This document shows positions 9,003-17,040 of a stretch of 64,000 nt of DNA, piece by piece; positions within the stretch are counted from its first letter, which is position 1; every line of letters begins with the position of its first letter. The DNA is from Alloprevotella tannerae. Its GTDB lineage: Bacteria > Bacteroidota > Bacteroidia > Bacteroidales > Bacteroidaceae. Made by a program: the position numbers and the translations under genes. Where the stretch lies: the NCBI GenBank assembly GCA_015259125.1, contig JABZGR010000002.1, positions 1 to 64,000 on the forward strand, given 5' to 3'. The notes below the pieces were generated by a model, which saw only the letters and a program-made list of their open reading frames with translations, had not been told where the DNA came from and made no database searches.

Positions 9003-9021
9003 AAGTGATGAGGTATAGACC

Positions 9022-9639
9022 TTATTGTTTTTTGAAAGAAGCTAAAGAGCCATCGAGGTTGAATTCGATATCATATTTAGCGCGCATTGTCTCGATAGTT
9101 GAAACTGCGATGTATGGTTTGCCACTTATAGTATTCAGCTTGATGCCAACCATTGTAAGCGGATTCTTCGTTTCGTCGTAGTCGGGCACGGACTTCGCTT
9201 TTTCCATCCACGTGTTGGCAATCTTTGCCACCGTCACAAACTTAAAGTTGTCCAGGGGAATCAAGTTATCTTTCATCTCACCGTCGCCGGAGATTTGCAC
9301 GGGTTGAGGTTCGCCCCAAGAGCCATCAGTGTATTCGTATTGATCTATGTTATCCGGATTGTTAGGATCTTGAATACAAGTTTTGATGCGGCCATCATTG
9401 TAGAAGAAAGCTTCTTGGAAGATCATGATGCTTTTGCCCTTAAACTTCGGCATTTCGCGCAACGCATCTTCAGCCTTTTGAAGATATTCAGCGTCGGTAA
9501 GTTTCTGTTCGCTTCCGCCAGATGTTGCTGCTTCCGTTGCTTTTTCTGCTGCTTTGCTGCCAAGACGAGCTGCGAATTTACAAGATCCCATAGACAGGAT
9601 CAAACCACTCAATAAGCAAATTTTTAAAATGCTTTTCAT
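9022..9639 (-). CDS. Hypothetical lipoprotein
   Basis: I do not recognise a named family. The 205-residue product begins with a lipoprotein signal peptide (lipobox MGSC, Cys20). An Ala/Lys/Glu-rich helical linker follows (about 22-45), then a soluble domain rich in beta strands with many aromatic residues (IFQEAFFYNDGRI, IDQYEYTDGSWGEP, YIAVSTIETMRAKYDIEF). The length and layout suggest a periplasmic or outer-membrane-attached protein of unknown function. It has its own likely promoter and a strong hairpin after the stop, so it is probably monocistronic. Confidence 0.75.
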   Translation of the reverse strand: MKSILKICLLSGLILSMGSCKFAARLGSKAAEKATEAATSGGSEQKLTDAEYLQKAEDALREMPKFKGKSIMIFQEAFFYNDGRIKTCIQDPNNPDNIDQYEYTDGSWGEPQPVQISGDGEMKDNLIPLDNFKFVTVAKIANTWMEKAKSVPDYDETKNPLTMVGIKLNTISGKPYIAVSTIETMRAKYDIEFNLDGSLASFKKQ

Positions 9640-9742
9640 TGTTTGAAATTTTAAAACTTTGTGGGCTGCAATGATTTAATAGTAGCGTTTATCGGCTGAC
9701 TGAGCCCGTTGTATCAGCTCGAAACGCTTGTTTTGTTGTGTA

Positions 9743-9769
9743 CAAAATTATATTTTTTGAGCCTACAAA
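9743..9769 (-). promoter_or_regulatory. Probable promoter of the lipoprotein gene
   Basis: On the minus strand TAATTTTG (9750-9743) has a TTTG 15 bases upstream (9769-9766). The spacing is shorter than the usual 19-20. It would give a leader of about 95 bases. Confidence 0.4.
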
Positions 9770-9940
9770 TAGTAGGATGACACGATATTTAACCAATTTA
9801 AGGATACTTTACACTTGTCGCTTTTCTGCACCGTCGGGCGCAGATGTCTGTAAGTGGTTAAAAGCTAAATAGATGCTTGCTTTTTTTTCGTGCAAAGCCC
9901 TTATTCTTCTACACCTTTCAGTTCGGTGCGCCCCTTTGCG

Positions 9941-10014
9941 CTCGTGATAAAAAGAGCTTCACCTCGTGATAAAAAGAGCTTCACCTCGTGATAAAAAAGG
10001 TTTCCTCTCGTGAG
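9941..10014 (+). repeat. Family 2 four-unit array, locus A
   Basis: Four TCGTGA cores at 9942, 9964, 9986 and 10008 are spaced exactly 22 bp. Units read CTCGTGATAAAAAGAGCTTC or CTCGTGATAAAAAAGGTTTC with 2 further bases. The array lies in the 749-base gap between the gpsA stop and the lipoprotein promoter. The rest of that gap holds one hairpin (10352-10380) and no convincing gene. Confidence 0.85.
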
Positions 10015-10351
10015 CGTACGTAGCGCAAGCGAGGCCTTGTCTTCAAATCGTGGACATAAAAGGGTAAAAAAGAGGGAGAATGGGGCGGCATAAGGCGCGA
10101 GGAAAACGCGAGTAAGGCGTCGGAAGCATCCGAGGCGTAGCCCTCGTGTTGTTGCGGTCGAAGTGGGGCGAACTATAGTTGTTGGTCCGTATTTTGTGCG
10201 GCTTGCTGCCAAAGTTTACAAGGGCGCGCCGCGGGCAAAAGGTGCGCCGGTGGCGAAAATGAATAGGTCGGAAGGATGGCGAAAAGATACATTGAGGCCT
10301 CATAGCCTATTCTTTCCGGTAGAAAAGGCTGAGCCGCGCGGTCGGAAGCGC

Positions 10352-10380
10352 TGCCGGCGTCCGGAAAAGCCGGAACGGCA
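10352..10380. other. Hairpin just downstream of gpsA
   Basis: TGCCGGCGTCCGG (10352-10364) pairs imperfectly with CCGGAACGGCA (10370-10380) around an AAAAG loop. No T run is seen on the minus strand. It may mark the 3' end of the lysS-gpsA transcript. Confidence 0.35.
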
Positions 10381-10388
10381 GTTGTGCG

Positions 10389-11381
10389 TTAGCGGAAAGA
10401 GTCAGTCAGGAGTTTGATCTCGATAGCCGGCGATATACGCTCGTAGAGGATATTGTAGACTGCGTCAAGAATAGGCATATTTACATGAAAATGCTTATTG
10501 ATGCGCTTCATACAGGCCGTGCCATAGTAGCCCTCAGCTATCATTTCCATCTCTATTTGTGCATTCTTGACGCTGTAGCCTCGGCCGATCATCGTGCCAA
10601 ATACGCGGTTGCGCGAAAAATTGGAGTAGCCGGTCACGAGTAAGTCGCCCAAGTAGACGGAATCGTAGATGACGCGTTCGATAGGATAGACGGCGCGGAG
10701 AAAACGGTCCATTTCCTGCACGGCATTGGAGATCAGGACGCTCTGGAAGTTGTCGCCATATTTCAAACCGTTGCAAATGCCGGCTGCGATGGCGTAGACG
10801 TTTTTCAGGACTGAGGAGTATTCGATGCCGACGACGTCGTCGCTCGTCTTCGTCTTGACGTAGCTGCTGCTCATGAGGTCGGCAAAACTGCGGGAAAAGT
10901 CTTTGTCTGCCGAACCTATGGTCAGGTACGTGAGTCGCCCGAGGGCCACTTCTTCAGCGTGGCTCGGGCCGCCGATGACGGCGAGGTTCTCGTCGGGGAC
11001 GTTGTATATCTGGCGGAAATATTCGCTGCAAACTAAGTCTTCGTCGGGTATGATGCCCTTGATGGCCGTGATAATGTGTTTATCGTGGAGCTTGCGCTTC
11101 AGTTTGCGGAGGTGGTGCTTCACATAGGGAGAGGGGGTGACGAAAATCAGCGTGTCGCAGGCTTCAACGGCCGTGTTGATGTCGCTCGCAAAGGTGATGC
11201 GCGATACATCAAAGCGCACGCTCGTCAGATAGGAAGGGTTGTGCTCTAAACGCTTGAACTCCTCGATCTGCTCCGGGCGTCTGATGTACCAAACTATGTT
11301 GGGCACTTTCTCTAATACCATCTTGGCGATCGCCGTAGCCCAACTGCCGCCGCCAAATATGGCTATTCTACCACAGTCCAT
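10389..11381 (-). CDS. gpsA: NAD(P)H-dependent glycerol-3-phosphate dehydrogenase
   Basis: This 330-residue enzyme converts dihydroxyacetone phosphate to sn-glycerol 3-phosphate for phospholipid synthesis. The N-terminus IAIFGGGSWATAIAK (about residues 6-20) is the Rossmann dinucleotide loop. IKGI, VIGGPSHAEEVALG and EYSSVLKNVYAIAAGICNGLKYGDN are family blocks, with the catalytic Lys in SVLKNVYAI. The start is ATG 11381, where homology begins; an in-frame ATG at 11420 adds a non-homologous 13-residue tail. It follows lysS by 57 bases in the same direction and probably shares its transcript. Confidence 0.92.
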   Translation of the reverse strand: MDCGRIAIFGGGSWATAIAKMVLEKVPNIVWYIRRPEQIEEFKRLEHNPSYLTSVRFDVSRITFASDINTAVEACDTLIFVTPSPYVKHHLRKLKRKLHDKHIITAIKGIIPDEDLVCSEYFRQIYNVPDENLAVIGGPSHAEEVALGRLTYLTIGSADKDFSRSFADLMSSSYVKTKTSDDVVGIEYSSVLKNVYAIAAGICNGLKYGDNFQSVLISNAVQEMDRFLRAVYPIERVIYDSVYLGDLLVTGYSNFSRNRVFGTMIGRGYSVKNAQIEMEMIAEGYYGTACMKRINKHFHVNMPILDAVYNILYERISPAIEIKLLTDSFR

Positions 11382-11438
11382 AGCATAAGCCGACAGGCTT
11401 TCCCATTGCGGTGGACGCAACGAGAAAGCCTGTCTTGT

Positions 11439-13175
11439 TTATTCGTGTAAATGTGAAATCCATTCGCTGATCTCTTCGACGCCGGGGCGTGGGAGGTCGA
11501 CGATTCCACGATATTTTTTTTGCAATTCGATGATTTGCTGTTGTATCTTTTGAGGCTTCTCGTCGGCCAAATTGCTGACGAGATTGTAGCCCAACTTCTG
11601 CAAGACGGGAACAACATCTTCGGGGATGCCGATAGCTGTATAAGCACTCACAGCATCGCGCGGCGGATTCTTCTCCGGACGCATCGTGGGGAAAAGCAAT
11701 ACTTCCTGAATGTAGCTTTGGCCCGTCATCAACATTACCAAGCGGTCGATGCCTATACCGATGCCCGAGGTGGGCGGCATCCCATACTGCAAAGCGCGCA
11801 GGAAGTCTTGGTCGATGAACATCGCTTCGTCGTCGCCCTTCTCGCTGAGGCGAAGCTGATCTTGGAAGCGCTCCTCTTGATCGATCGGGTCGTTGAGCTC
11901 GGAATATGCGTTGGCCAGTTCCTTACCATTGACCATCAGTTCGAAGCGCTCGGTCAAGGCAGGATTATCCCTGTGCTTCTTCGTCAGCGGACTCATCTCG
12001 ATGGGGTAATCCGTGATGAACGTGGGCTGAATAAAGGTGCCCTCGCAAAATTCGCCGAAGATTTCGTCGATAAGTTTGCCTTTGCCCATCGTTTCGTCGA
12101 TCTCCATCTTCAATTCTTTGCAGATGGCGCGTATTTCGTCTTCGTTCTTGCCGGAAAGATCGTAGCCCGTCTTTTCGCGGATGGCTTCAAGAATCGGCAG
12201 GCGGCGGTAAGGTGCTTTGAAACTAATGGTCTTGCCGTCAATAACCGTTTCCGCAGAGCCGTTAACGGCAATGCAGATGCGCTCAAGCAGACTTTCGGTG
12301 AAGCTCATCATCCAATTGTAATCTTTATATTGGACGTAGAGTTCCATACACGTAAACTCGGGGTTGTGGTTCTTGTCCATCCCTTCGTTGCGGAAGTTCT
12401 TGCCGATTTCGTAGACGCCCTCAAAACCGCCCACAATGAGTCGCTTCAAATAAAGTTCGGTAGCGATACGCAAATACAAATCAATGTCGAGCGAGTTGTG
12501 GTGCGTGATGAACGGACGCGCACTGGCGCCGCCCGCGATCGGCTGCAGGATGGGCGTTTCTACCTCCGTGTAGCCCGCTTTATCGAGTGCGTCACGCAAA
12601 GTTTTGATGATAATGGAGCGCTTTCTGAACGTCTCCTTTACATCTGGGTTAACGATGAGGTCAACATAACGCTGACGGTAGCGCAATTCGGGGTCTGAAA
12701 AGCCGTCGTACACTTCTCCGTCTTTTTCTTTCACAACCGGTAGCGGCCGAATGCTCTTGGAGAGGAATGTAAGCTTTTGGGCGTGGACGCTGATCTCGCC
12801 CGTCTGCGTACGAAACACGTAGCCCTCAACGCCGATAAAATCGCCCAGATCCAAAAGTTTCTTGAAAACGACGTTGTATAGCTCTTTATCTTCCGAGGGG
12901 CATATATCATCGCGCGTAATGTAGACTTGTATGCGCCCCTTTGAGTCCTGCAATTCTGCAAAACTGGCCTTGCCCATCACACGCCGGCTCATCAAGCGTC
13001 CGGCAATGCAGACGGTGCGCGGCGAAGCGTTGTCGTCGAAATTATTTCTTATTTCTTCTGAATAAGCATTGACCGGATATTCCGCAGCAGGGTAGGGATT
13101 GATACCCATCTTGCGCAATTCTTCCAAAGATTGACGCCTATTAAGCTCCTGTTCGCTCAGCTCCAGTAGATTCAT
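11439..13175 (-). CDS. lysS: Lysyl-tRNA synthetase, class II
   Basis: The 578-residue protein has an N-terminal OB-fold anticodon-binding domain (about 55-165, VCIAGRLMSRRVMGKASFAELQD) and a class II catalytic domain. Motif 2 lies around FRNEGMDKNHNPEFTCME, and motif 3 is GIGIGIDRLVMLMT. A C-terminal extension of about 70 residues follows the catalytic domain, longer than in E. coli LysS and typical of Bacteroidota. It charges tRNA-Lys in the cytoplasm. Its promoter abuts that of the divergent small gene. Confidence 0.95.
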   Translation of the reverse strand: MNLLELSEQELNRRQSLEELRKMGINPYPAAEYPVNAYSEEIRNNFDDNASPRTVCIAGRLMSRRVMGKASFAELQDSKGRIQVYITRDDICPSEDKELYNVVFKKLLDLGDFIGVEGYVFRTQTGEISVHAQKLTFLSKSIRPLPVVKEKDGEVYDGFSDPELRYRQRYVDLIVNPDVKETFRKRSIIIKTLRDALDKAGYTEVETPILQPIAGGASARPFITHHNSLDIDLYLRIATELYLKRLIVGGFEGVYEIGKNFRNEGMDKNHNPEFTCMELYVQYKDYNWMMSFTESLLERICIAVNGSAETVIDGKTISFKAPYRRLPILEAIREKTGYDLSGKNEDEIRAICKELKMEIDETMGKGKLIDEIFGEFCEGTFIQPTFITDYPIEMSPLTKKHRDNPALTERFELMVNGKELANAYSELNDPIDQEERFQDQLRLSEKGDDEAMFIDQDFLRALQYGMPPTSGIGIGIDRLVMLMTGQSYIQEVLLFPTMRPEKNPPRDAVSAYTAIGIPEDVVPVLQKLGYNLVSNLADEKPQKIQQQIIELQKKYRGIVDLPRPGVEEISEWISHLHE

Positions 13176-13187
13176 CTTTTATATTCG

Positions 13188-13216
13188 TTGATTTGAATGC
13201 AAAATTACTACTTTTG
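13188..13216 (+). promoter_or_regulatory. Promoter of the small DUF6965-like gene
   Basis: TTG (13188-13190), 18 bases, then TACTTTTG (13209-13216). Its -7 box is one base from the lysS -7 box, and its -33 element lies inside the lysS leader. Confidence 0.65.
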
Positions 13217-13230
13217 CGTCATTAATGCAA
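13200..13230 (-). promoter_or_regulatory. lysS promoter
   Basis: Minus-strand TAATTTTG (13207-13200) with TTG 20 bases upstream (13230-13228). It predicts a start of transcription near 13194 and a leader of about 19 bases. Confidence 0.65.
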
Positions 13231-13244
13231 ATATTAAGGAGGCG

Positions 13245-13490
13245 ATGGAATACAAGAAGCTCTATACTGAAGAAGAGATTAAGGAACTTGCGCAATGGTT
13301 TGAGGCGCGTTACGATCGCTTGCCCGCATCTGTACGCATTGATGAGGCTACTTTTATTCCCGACCTGCGCAAGACGGCGCCGCTTTTGATTGATATGATG
13401 CTGTATCAACAAGAAAAACCGGCTTTTATGGGTGAGATTCATCAAATTTTCAGGCTTCGTGAGCGCCTGATAGCTGACGGAATGGATTGA
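13245..13490 (+). CDS. Small conserved protein, DUF6965-like
   Basis: This 81-residue cytoplasmic protein (MEYKKLYTEEEIKELAQWFEARYDRLPASVRIDE...) resembles the small Bacteroidales proteins grouped as DUF6965; the assignment is from memory and moderate. It has no signal peptide or membrane segment and is likely all-helical. The start ATG 13245 lies about 23 bases after the predicted transcription start, whereas an upstream in-frame ATG at 13197 would precede the -7 box. Function is unknown. Confidence 0.7.
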   Translation: MEYKKLYTEEEIKELAQWFEARYDRLPASVRIDEATFIPDLRKTAPLLIDMMLYQQEKPAFMGEIHQIFRLRERLIADGMD

Positions 13491-13493
13491 ACG

Positions 13494-13522
13494 GCCCATT
13501 CGCCGATGCGCGATGGGCTTTT
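13494..13522 (+). terminator. Short terminator after the small gene
   Basis: GCCCAT (13494-13499) pairs with ATGGGC (13513-13518), followed by TTTT. It starts 4 bases after the stop. Confidence 0.45.
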
Positions 13523-13607
13523 CTGAATGCGTAAGTTTGGCTTACGCTTCCATACATTATATATATAGGTGCGCCGACTTGGCTTTGCCTTTATGCCGAT
13601 CGGCCTT

Positions 13608-15620
13608 TTATGCCTTAAAAGGCTTTCTAAACGTACAACCTTCTTTCCAGCGCGAGCAGCCGTAGGCTTCTCGTCCTTTAATGACTTTTCCTTGTCCGCA
13701 AAGAGGGCAGGTGCTGCCGGCGCGAATGCGTTTGGCTTTCGGACGATCAGGATCTGCGGTTGCGGCGGCTTGCTTCTTGCGCTTGTCGGTCGGGTTGGGG
13801 GCCGCTGTGACGTGACGATTGGAGTTGTCATTCAGAACCTCTGTCACGATATTGCCGATCATGGTTTTCATCCCCTCGATAAAAGTTTGCGGCTCATATT
13901 CTTTGCGCTCAATCTCTCGGAGTCGCTTCTCCCAAAGTCCGGTTAGCTCGGCACTCTTCAAGAGTTCTTCTTTGATCAATCCGATGAGTTCTACGCCCGT
14001 CGGGGTGGCAAACAAGGCCTTCCTGGTTTTCGTAATGTAATTACGCCGAAAGAGCGTCTCGATGATGGCTGCGCGCGTCGAAGGTCGGCCGATGCCGTTC
14101 TCTTTCAGCAAATCGCGCAACTCTTCGTCCTCCACCGCCTTTCCGGCCGTCTCCATCGCGCGCAGCAGTGTGGCTTCCGTGTAAGGCTTCGGCGCTTGCG
14201 TTAATTTCTTTTGCAACGTAGGGCGATGCGGCCCACTTTCGCCGACGGTAAAGGTTGGGAGCGTGCGCTCCTCGTCGCGATTTTCATTTTCTTCAGCCTC
14301 TTCTTCGCTTTTTTCTTTTTGGAAGACGCTCCGCCAGCCCGGTGTCAGAATTTCTTTGCCGCTCACTCTGAACAGCGTATCGCCTGCTTGCCCGAACACA
14401 GTCGTTGTGGCGAATTTGCAATCCGGATAAAAAATGGCAATGAAGCGTCGCGCGATCAAGTCGTACACATTGCGCTCTTCCGGCAGCAAGTTATCGGCCG
14501 CCTGCCCCGTAGGAATGATGGCGTGGTGGTCAGTTACCTTCGACGTGTCGAAGACTTTCTTTCGCTTGAGCAACTTCTCGCCGCGCAGCGGTTGGAGTAG
14601 CGGCGCGTATGTTGTGCGCCCGATTCCGTTGAGTATGGTTTTACATTTCGGGTAAATATCTTCGCTCAAATAAGTCGTGTCTACGCGCGGATAAGTCGTC
14701 ACCTTCTTCTCGTAGAGCGCTTGGATTAGTTGCAAAGTCTTATCCGCCGAGTAGCCCCACTTTTTATTGCAGGCCACTTGCAAGGAAGTCAGGTCAAACA
14801 AGCGCGGCGGCGCTTCCGTACCATTTTTCTTTTCTACGCTTTTTACCGTAAACGGCACATCTTGAATGGCCGCGAAAGCCCGTTGGCCTTCTTCTTCCGA
14901 GCGAAAACCCCGTTCTCCTTCTTTTAATACAGCCGTAAAGGTCGTCTTGCGATAGATTGTGGCTAAGACCCAATAAGGTTCAGGCTTGAAATGTTCGATC
15001 TCGGCTTGTCGGCGCACGATCAGCGCCAACGTGGGCGTTTGTACGCGTCCGATGCTCAAAGGCGTACTGCCGCGCTGCCCATATTTCAGCGTATAAAGTC
15101 GCGTTGCGTTCATGCCGAGCACCCAATCGCCAATCGCACGACACAGTCCGGCGGCATAAAGCGAGTCGTATTGCTGCTGCGTGCGCAAGGCGGCGAAACC
15201 CTCTCTGATCGCTTCGTCCGTCATTGAGGAAATCCACAGCCGCTTAACGGGACATTTGACGCCCGCCTTTTGCATGACCCATCGTTGGATCAGTTCGCCT
15301 TCCTGCCCGGCATCGCCGCAGTTGATAATCTCTTCCGCCGCAGCATAGAGTTGGCAGATAGTATCAAATTGCTTTTGAATGCCGGCGTCCTGCTTCACCC
15401 TTATGCCGAAGCGCTGCGGGATCATAGGCAGGCGGCCCAAGCTCCAATATTTCCAGTCGGGCGTATAGTCTTCCGGATATTTTAATTCGCAAAGGTGGCC
15501 AAAGGTCCACGTCACTTGGTAGCCGTTGCCCTCCAAGTAACCCTCACATGGCTTTGTCGCCCCCAAGATGCGGGCGATGTCGCGTGCAACGCTTGGTTTC
15601 TCTGCTATACATACAATCAT
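13608..15620 (-). CDS. topB: DNA topoisomerase III
   Basis: This 670-residue type IA topoisomerase begins with a Toprim domain (IVCIAEKPSVARDIA; acidic NCGDAGQEGELI near 100-111). The catalytic tyrosine is Tyr310 in TTYPRVDTTYL. A C-terminal zinc-finger-like segment (CPLCGQGKVIKGREAYGCSRWKEGC) ends the protein. It decatenates replication intermediates and often works with RecQ, which is encoded 6.6 kb away. The gene has its own -7 box just before the start and lies 12 bases after an ABC ATPase gene. Confidence 0.94.
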   Translation of the reverse strand: MIVCIAEKPSVARDIARILGATKPCEGYLEGNGYQVTWTFGHLCELKYPEDYTPDWKYWSLGRLPMIPQRFGIRVKQDAGIQKQFDTICQLYAAAEEIINCGDAGQEGELIQRWVMQKAGVKCPVKRLWISSMTDEAIREGFAALRTQQQYDSLYAAGLCRAIGDWVLGMNATRLYTLKYGQRGSTPLSIGRVQTPTLALIVRRQAEIEHFKPEPYWVLATIYRKTTFTAVLKEGERGFRSEEEGQRAFAAIQDVPFTVKSVEKKNGTEAPPRLFDLTSLQVACNKKWGYSADKTLQLIQALYEKKVTTYPRVDTTYLSEDIYPKCKTILNGIGRTTYAPLLQPLRGEKLLKRKKVFDTSKVTDHHAIIPTGQAADNLLPEERNVYDLIARRFIAIFYPDCKFATTTVFGQAGDTLFRVSGKEILTPGWRSVFQKEKSEEEAEENENRDEERTLPTFTVGESGPHRPTLQKKLTQAPKPYTEATLLRAMETAGKAVEDEELRDLLKENGIGRPSTRAAIIETLFRRNYITKTRKALFATPTGVELIGLIKEELLKSAELTGLWEKRLREIERKEYEPQTFIEGMKTMIGNIVTEVLNDNSNRHVTAAPNPTDKRKKQAAATADPDRPKAKRIRAGSTCPLCGQGKVIKGREAYGCSRWKEGCTFRKPFKA

Positions 15621-15627
15621 CGGTAGT

Positions 15628-15635
15628 CAAATTTA
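15628..15635 (-). promoter_or_regulatory. Probable -7 box of topB
   Basis: Minus-strand TAAATTTG (15635-15628) overlaps the end of the upstream ABC gene. The topB ATG is only 8 bases further on, so the leader would be a few bases at most. No clear -33 element is seen. Confidence 0.4.
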
Positions 15636-16436
15636 TTGTGTGCTTTGTGCTGCTTCGAGTAGTCGGCTGCTTGCTTCGAGTCGGTCTACGATGCGTTGCA
15701 AGTCGAGCGGAGCTTCCTCCTTATAAATATGGTCGCGCTCCGGCATCCAAATGGCGTCGGCCGTGTTTACGACCACTTCAATCTCGTGCGTCGAAACCAA
15801 TATGGCTTTGCCTTCCTCGTGCGCCAGTTTGCGGAGTAGCCGCATCAGTTCGCGCTTCGACGGATAATCAAGAAAGGCCGTCGGCTCGTCGAGCAGGATG
15901 GCCGGCGTAGCTTGCGCCAAAGCTCGGGCCAGCATCACCCGTTGGCGTTCCCCATCGCTGAGGGTCGAGAAGAGGCGCCGCCTGAAGCGCGTAGTGTTCG
16001 TCTGCACCATAGCTCGCTCCACGGCCGCTTGGTCTGCATCGTTTAGCAAGCCCCAGAAAGCCGTGTGCGGGCCTCGCCCCGTCGCGACGACTTCTTCTGC
16101 CGTCATCAGCGTGGCTTCCGGTCGGCTCGTCAACACGATGCTGACGCGCCGCGCCAAGTCTTTCGGGCGCAGGTCAGAGATGCACTCGCCGCCAACATAC
16201 AATTCGCCGCCCAGGGAAGGCTGCAAACCGGCCAATGTGCGGAGCAGCGTACTCTTGCCGCAGCCGTTGGGGCCGATGAGCGCCGTCAGCGCGGCGCATT
16301 TCAAGCTGCCTGTCAATTGCAGCCCTACAATTTTCTGCCGACGTCTGTGCCCGTAGCCTATCGACAAATCTTGGAAGGCGATGGGCGCGTCGGGCGAAAA
16401 GGAGGGGGCGGCAGCTGCCGAGGCAAACTTTTTCAT
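15633..16436 (-). CDS. ABC transporter ATPase, iron-siderophore/haem/cobalamin type
   Basis: The 267-residue ATPase has Walker A GPNGCGKS (55-62), a Q-loop-region VLTSRPEATLM, signature LSDGERQR, Walker B ILLDEPTAFLD and an H-loop STHEIE. It is closest in type to FecE/BtuD/HmuV ATPases that energise uptake of iron complexes, haem or cobalamin across the inner membrane. No permease or binding-protein gene lies beside it, so its partners must be encoded elsewhere. ATG 16436 is preferred to 16454 because a TAACTTCG box lies between them. The substrate is not determined. Confidence 0.85.
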   Translation of the reverse strand: MKKFASAAAAPSFSPDAPIAFQDLSIGYGHRRRQKIVGLQLTGSLKCAALTALIGPNGCGKSTLLRTLAGLQPSLGGELYVGGECISDLRPKDLARRVSIVLTSRPEATLMTAEEVVATGRGPHTAFWGLLNDADQAAVERAMVQTNTTRFRRRLFSTLSDGERQRVMLARALAQATPAILLDEPTAFLDYPSKRELMRLLRKLAHEEGKAILVSTHEIEVVVNTADAIWMPERDHIYKEEAPLDLQRIVDRLEASSRLLEAAQSTQ

Positions 16437-16441
16437 CGCTG

Positions 16442-16449
16442 CGAAGTTA
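16442..16449 (-). promoter_or_regulatory. Possible -7 box of the ABC ATPase gene
   Basis: Minus-strand TAACTTCG, a one-base variant of TAnnTTTG, ends 5 bases before ATG 16436. No convincing -33 element is present. Confidence 0.35.
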
Positions 16450-16697
16450 CGCATTTTTACCTATTTCTCGTGCCTTTCCGATCGATTAGCTGCCTTCTCG
16501 CTTCCCGCCGCGTTGGTCTTCTGTGCCTCTTCGTACCAAGTGCGGCAGGGCAGGTTGGGGTTATGATTGCGCTCATCCGTTGGCCGAAAAAGTATGCCGC
16601 CTTTTCTGCTCCATCGCGGCTGCTTCGGAGGTAGCTCCGCCGCGCTTTTTACTTGTTTCTACCCGCTTTTCTGTTGCCTTTCGCCCGTCTTTTTTTT

Positions 16698-16777
16698 GTT
16701 TGCCGGCAGCAAACCATCGTTTGGTGGGAGCATACTATGGTTTGGTGGCAGCAAACCATTGTTTGGTGGGAGCAAAC
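16698..16777 (+). repeat. Family 1 four-unit palindrome array, locus 2
   Basis: Units GTTTGCCGGCAGCAAAC, GTTTGGTGGGAGCATAC, GTTTGGTGGCAGCAAAC and GTTTGGTGGGAGCAAAC have spacers CATC, TATG and CATT. The period is 21 bp and the block 80 bp. It sits between the divergent ABC ATPase and glycogen synthase genes, away from both promoters. The remaining ~600-base gap has no convincing gene. Confidence 0.9.
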
Positions 16778-16979
16778 GAAACTAAAAGCCGTCCGGCGGC
16801 CGTGACGTTGGCCGCTTTTTCCTTAAAAATCAGCTATGAAAAGTAAAAATGCCCGCCTTGCGTCACCGATTCAGACCGTGTGGTTTTCAAAAAACGCATT
16901 TTTGCGCATTGTTTTTGTATCTCGACAATGCAAAATAAGGGTTTGAAATGATAAAACGCTTTATTCATCGCAAAAAGAC

Positions 16980-17011
16980 TTGCCGTTTACTTTTGAAAAG
17001 TGGTAAATTTG
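16980..17011 (+). promoter_or_regulatory. Promoter of the glycogen synthase-phosphorylase unit
   Basis: TTG (16980-16982), 21 bases, TAAATTTG (17004-17011) followed by C. It predicts a leader of about 24 bases. Confidence 0.55.
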
Positions 17012-17040
17012 CCGGATAAAATGATTATGTAGCGGTGAAA

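Noticed and set aside
10043..10303. Small minus-strand and plus-strand frames in the gap after gpsA
   Set aside because: No start context or family match, low-complexity composition, and one frame runs into the family 2 repeat.
11520..12698. A 392-residue open frame on the plus strand opposite lysS
   Set aside because: It lies wholly antisense to a well-matched lysS gene and has no recognisable domain; it is a shadow of codon bias.
16567..16785. Open frames running through family 1 blocks (7-residue Ser-Lys-Phe-Gly-Gly repeats), also at 28371-28580 on the minus strand
   Set aside because: A 21-bp period keeps any frame open by itself; these frames have no domain, no start context and appear on both strands.
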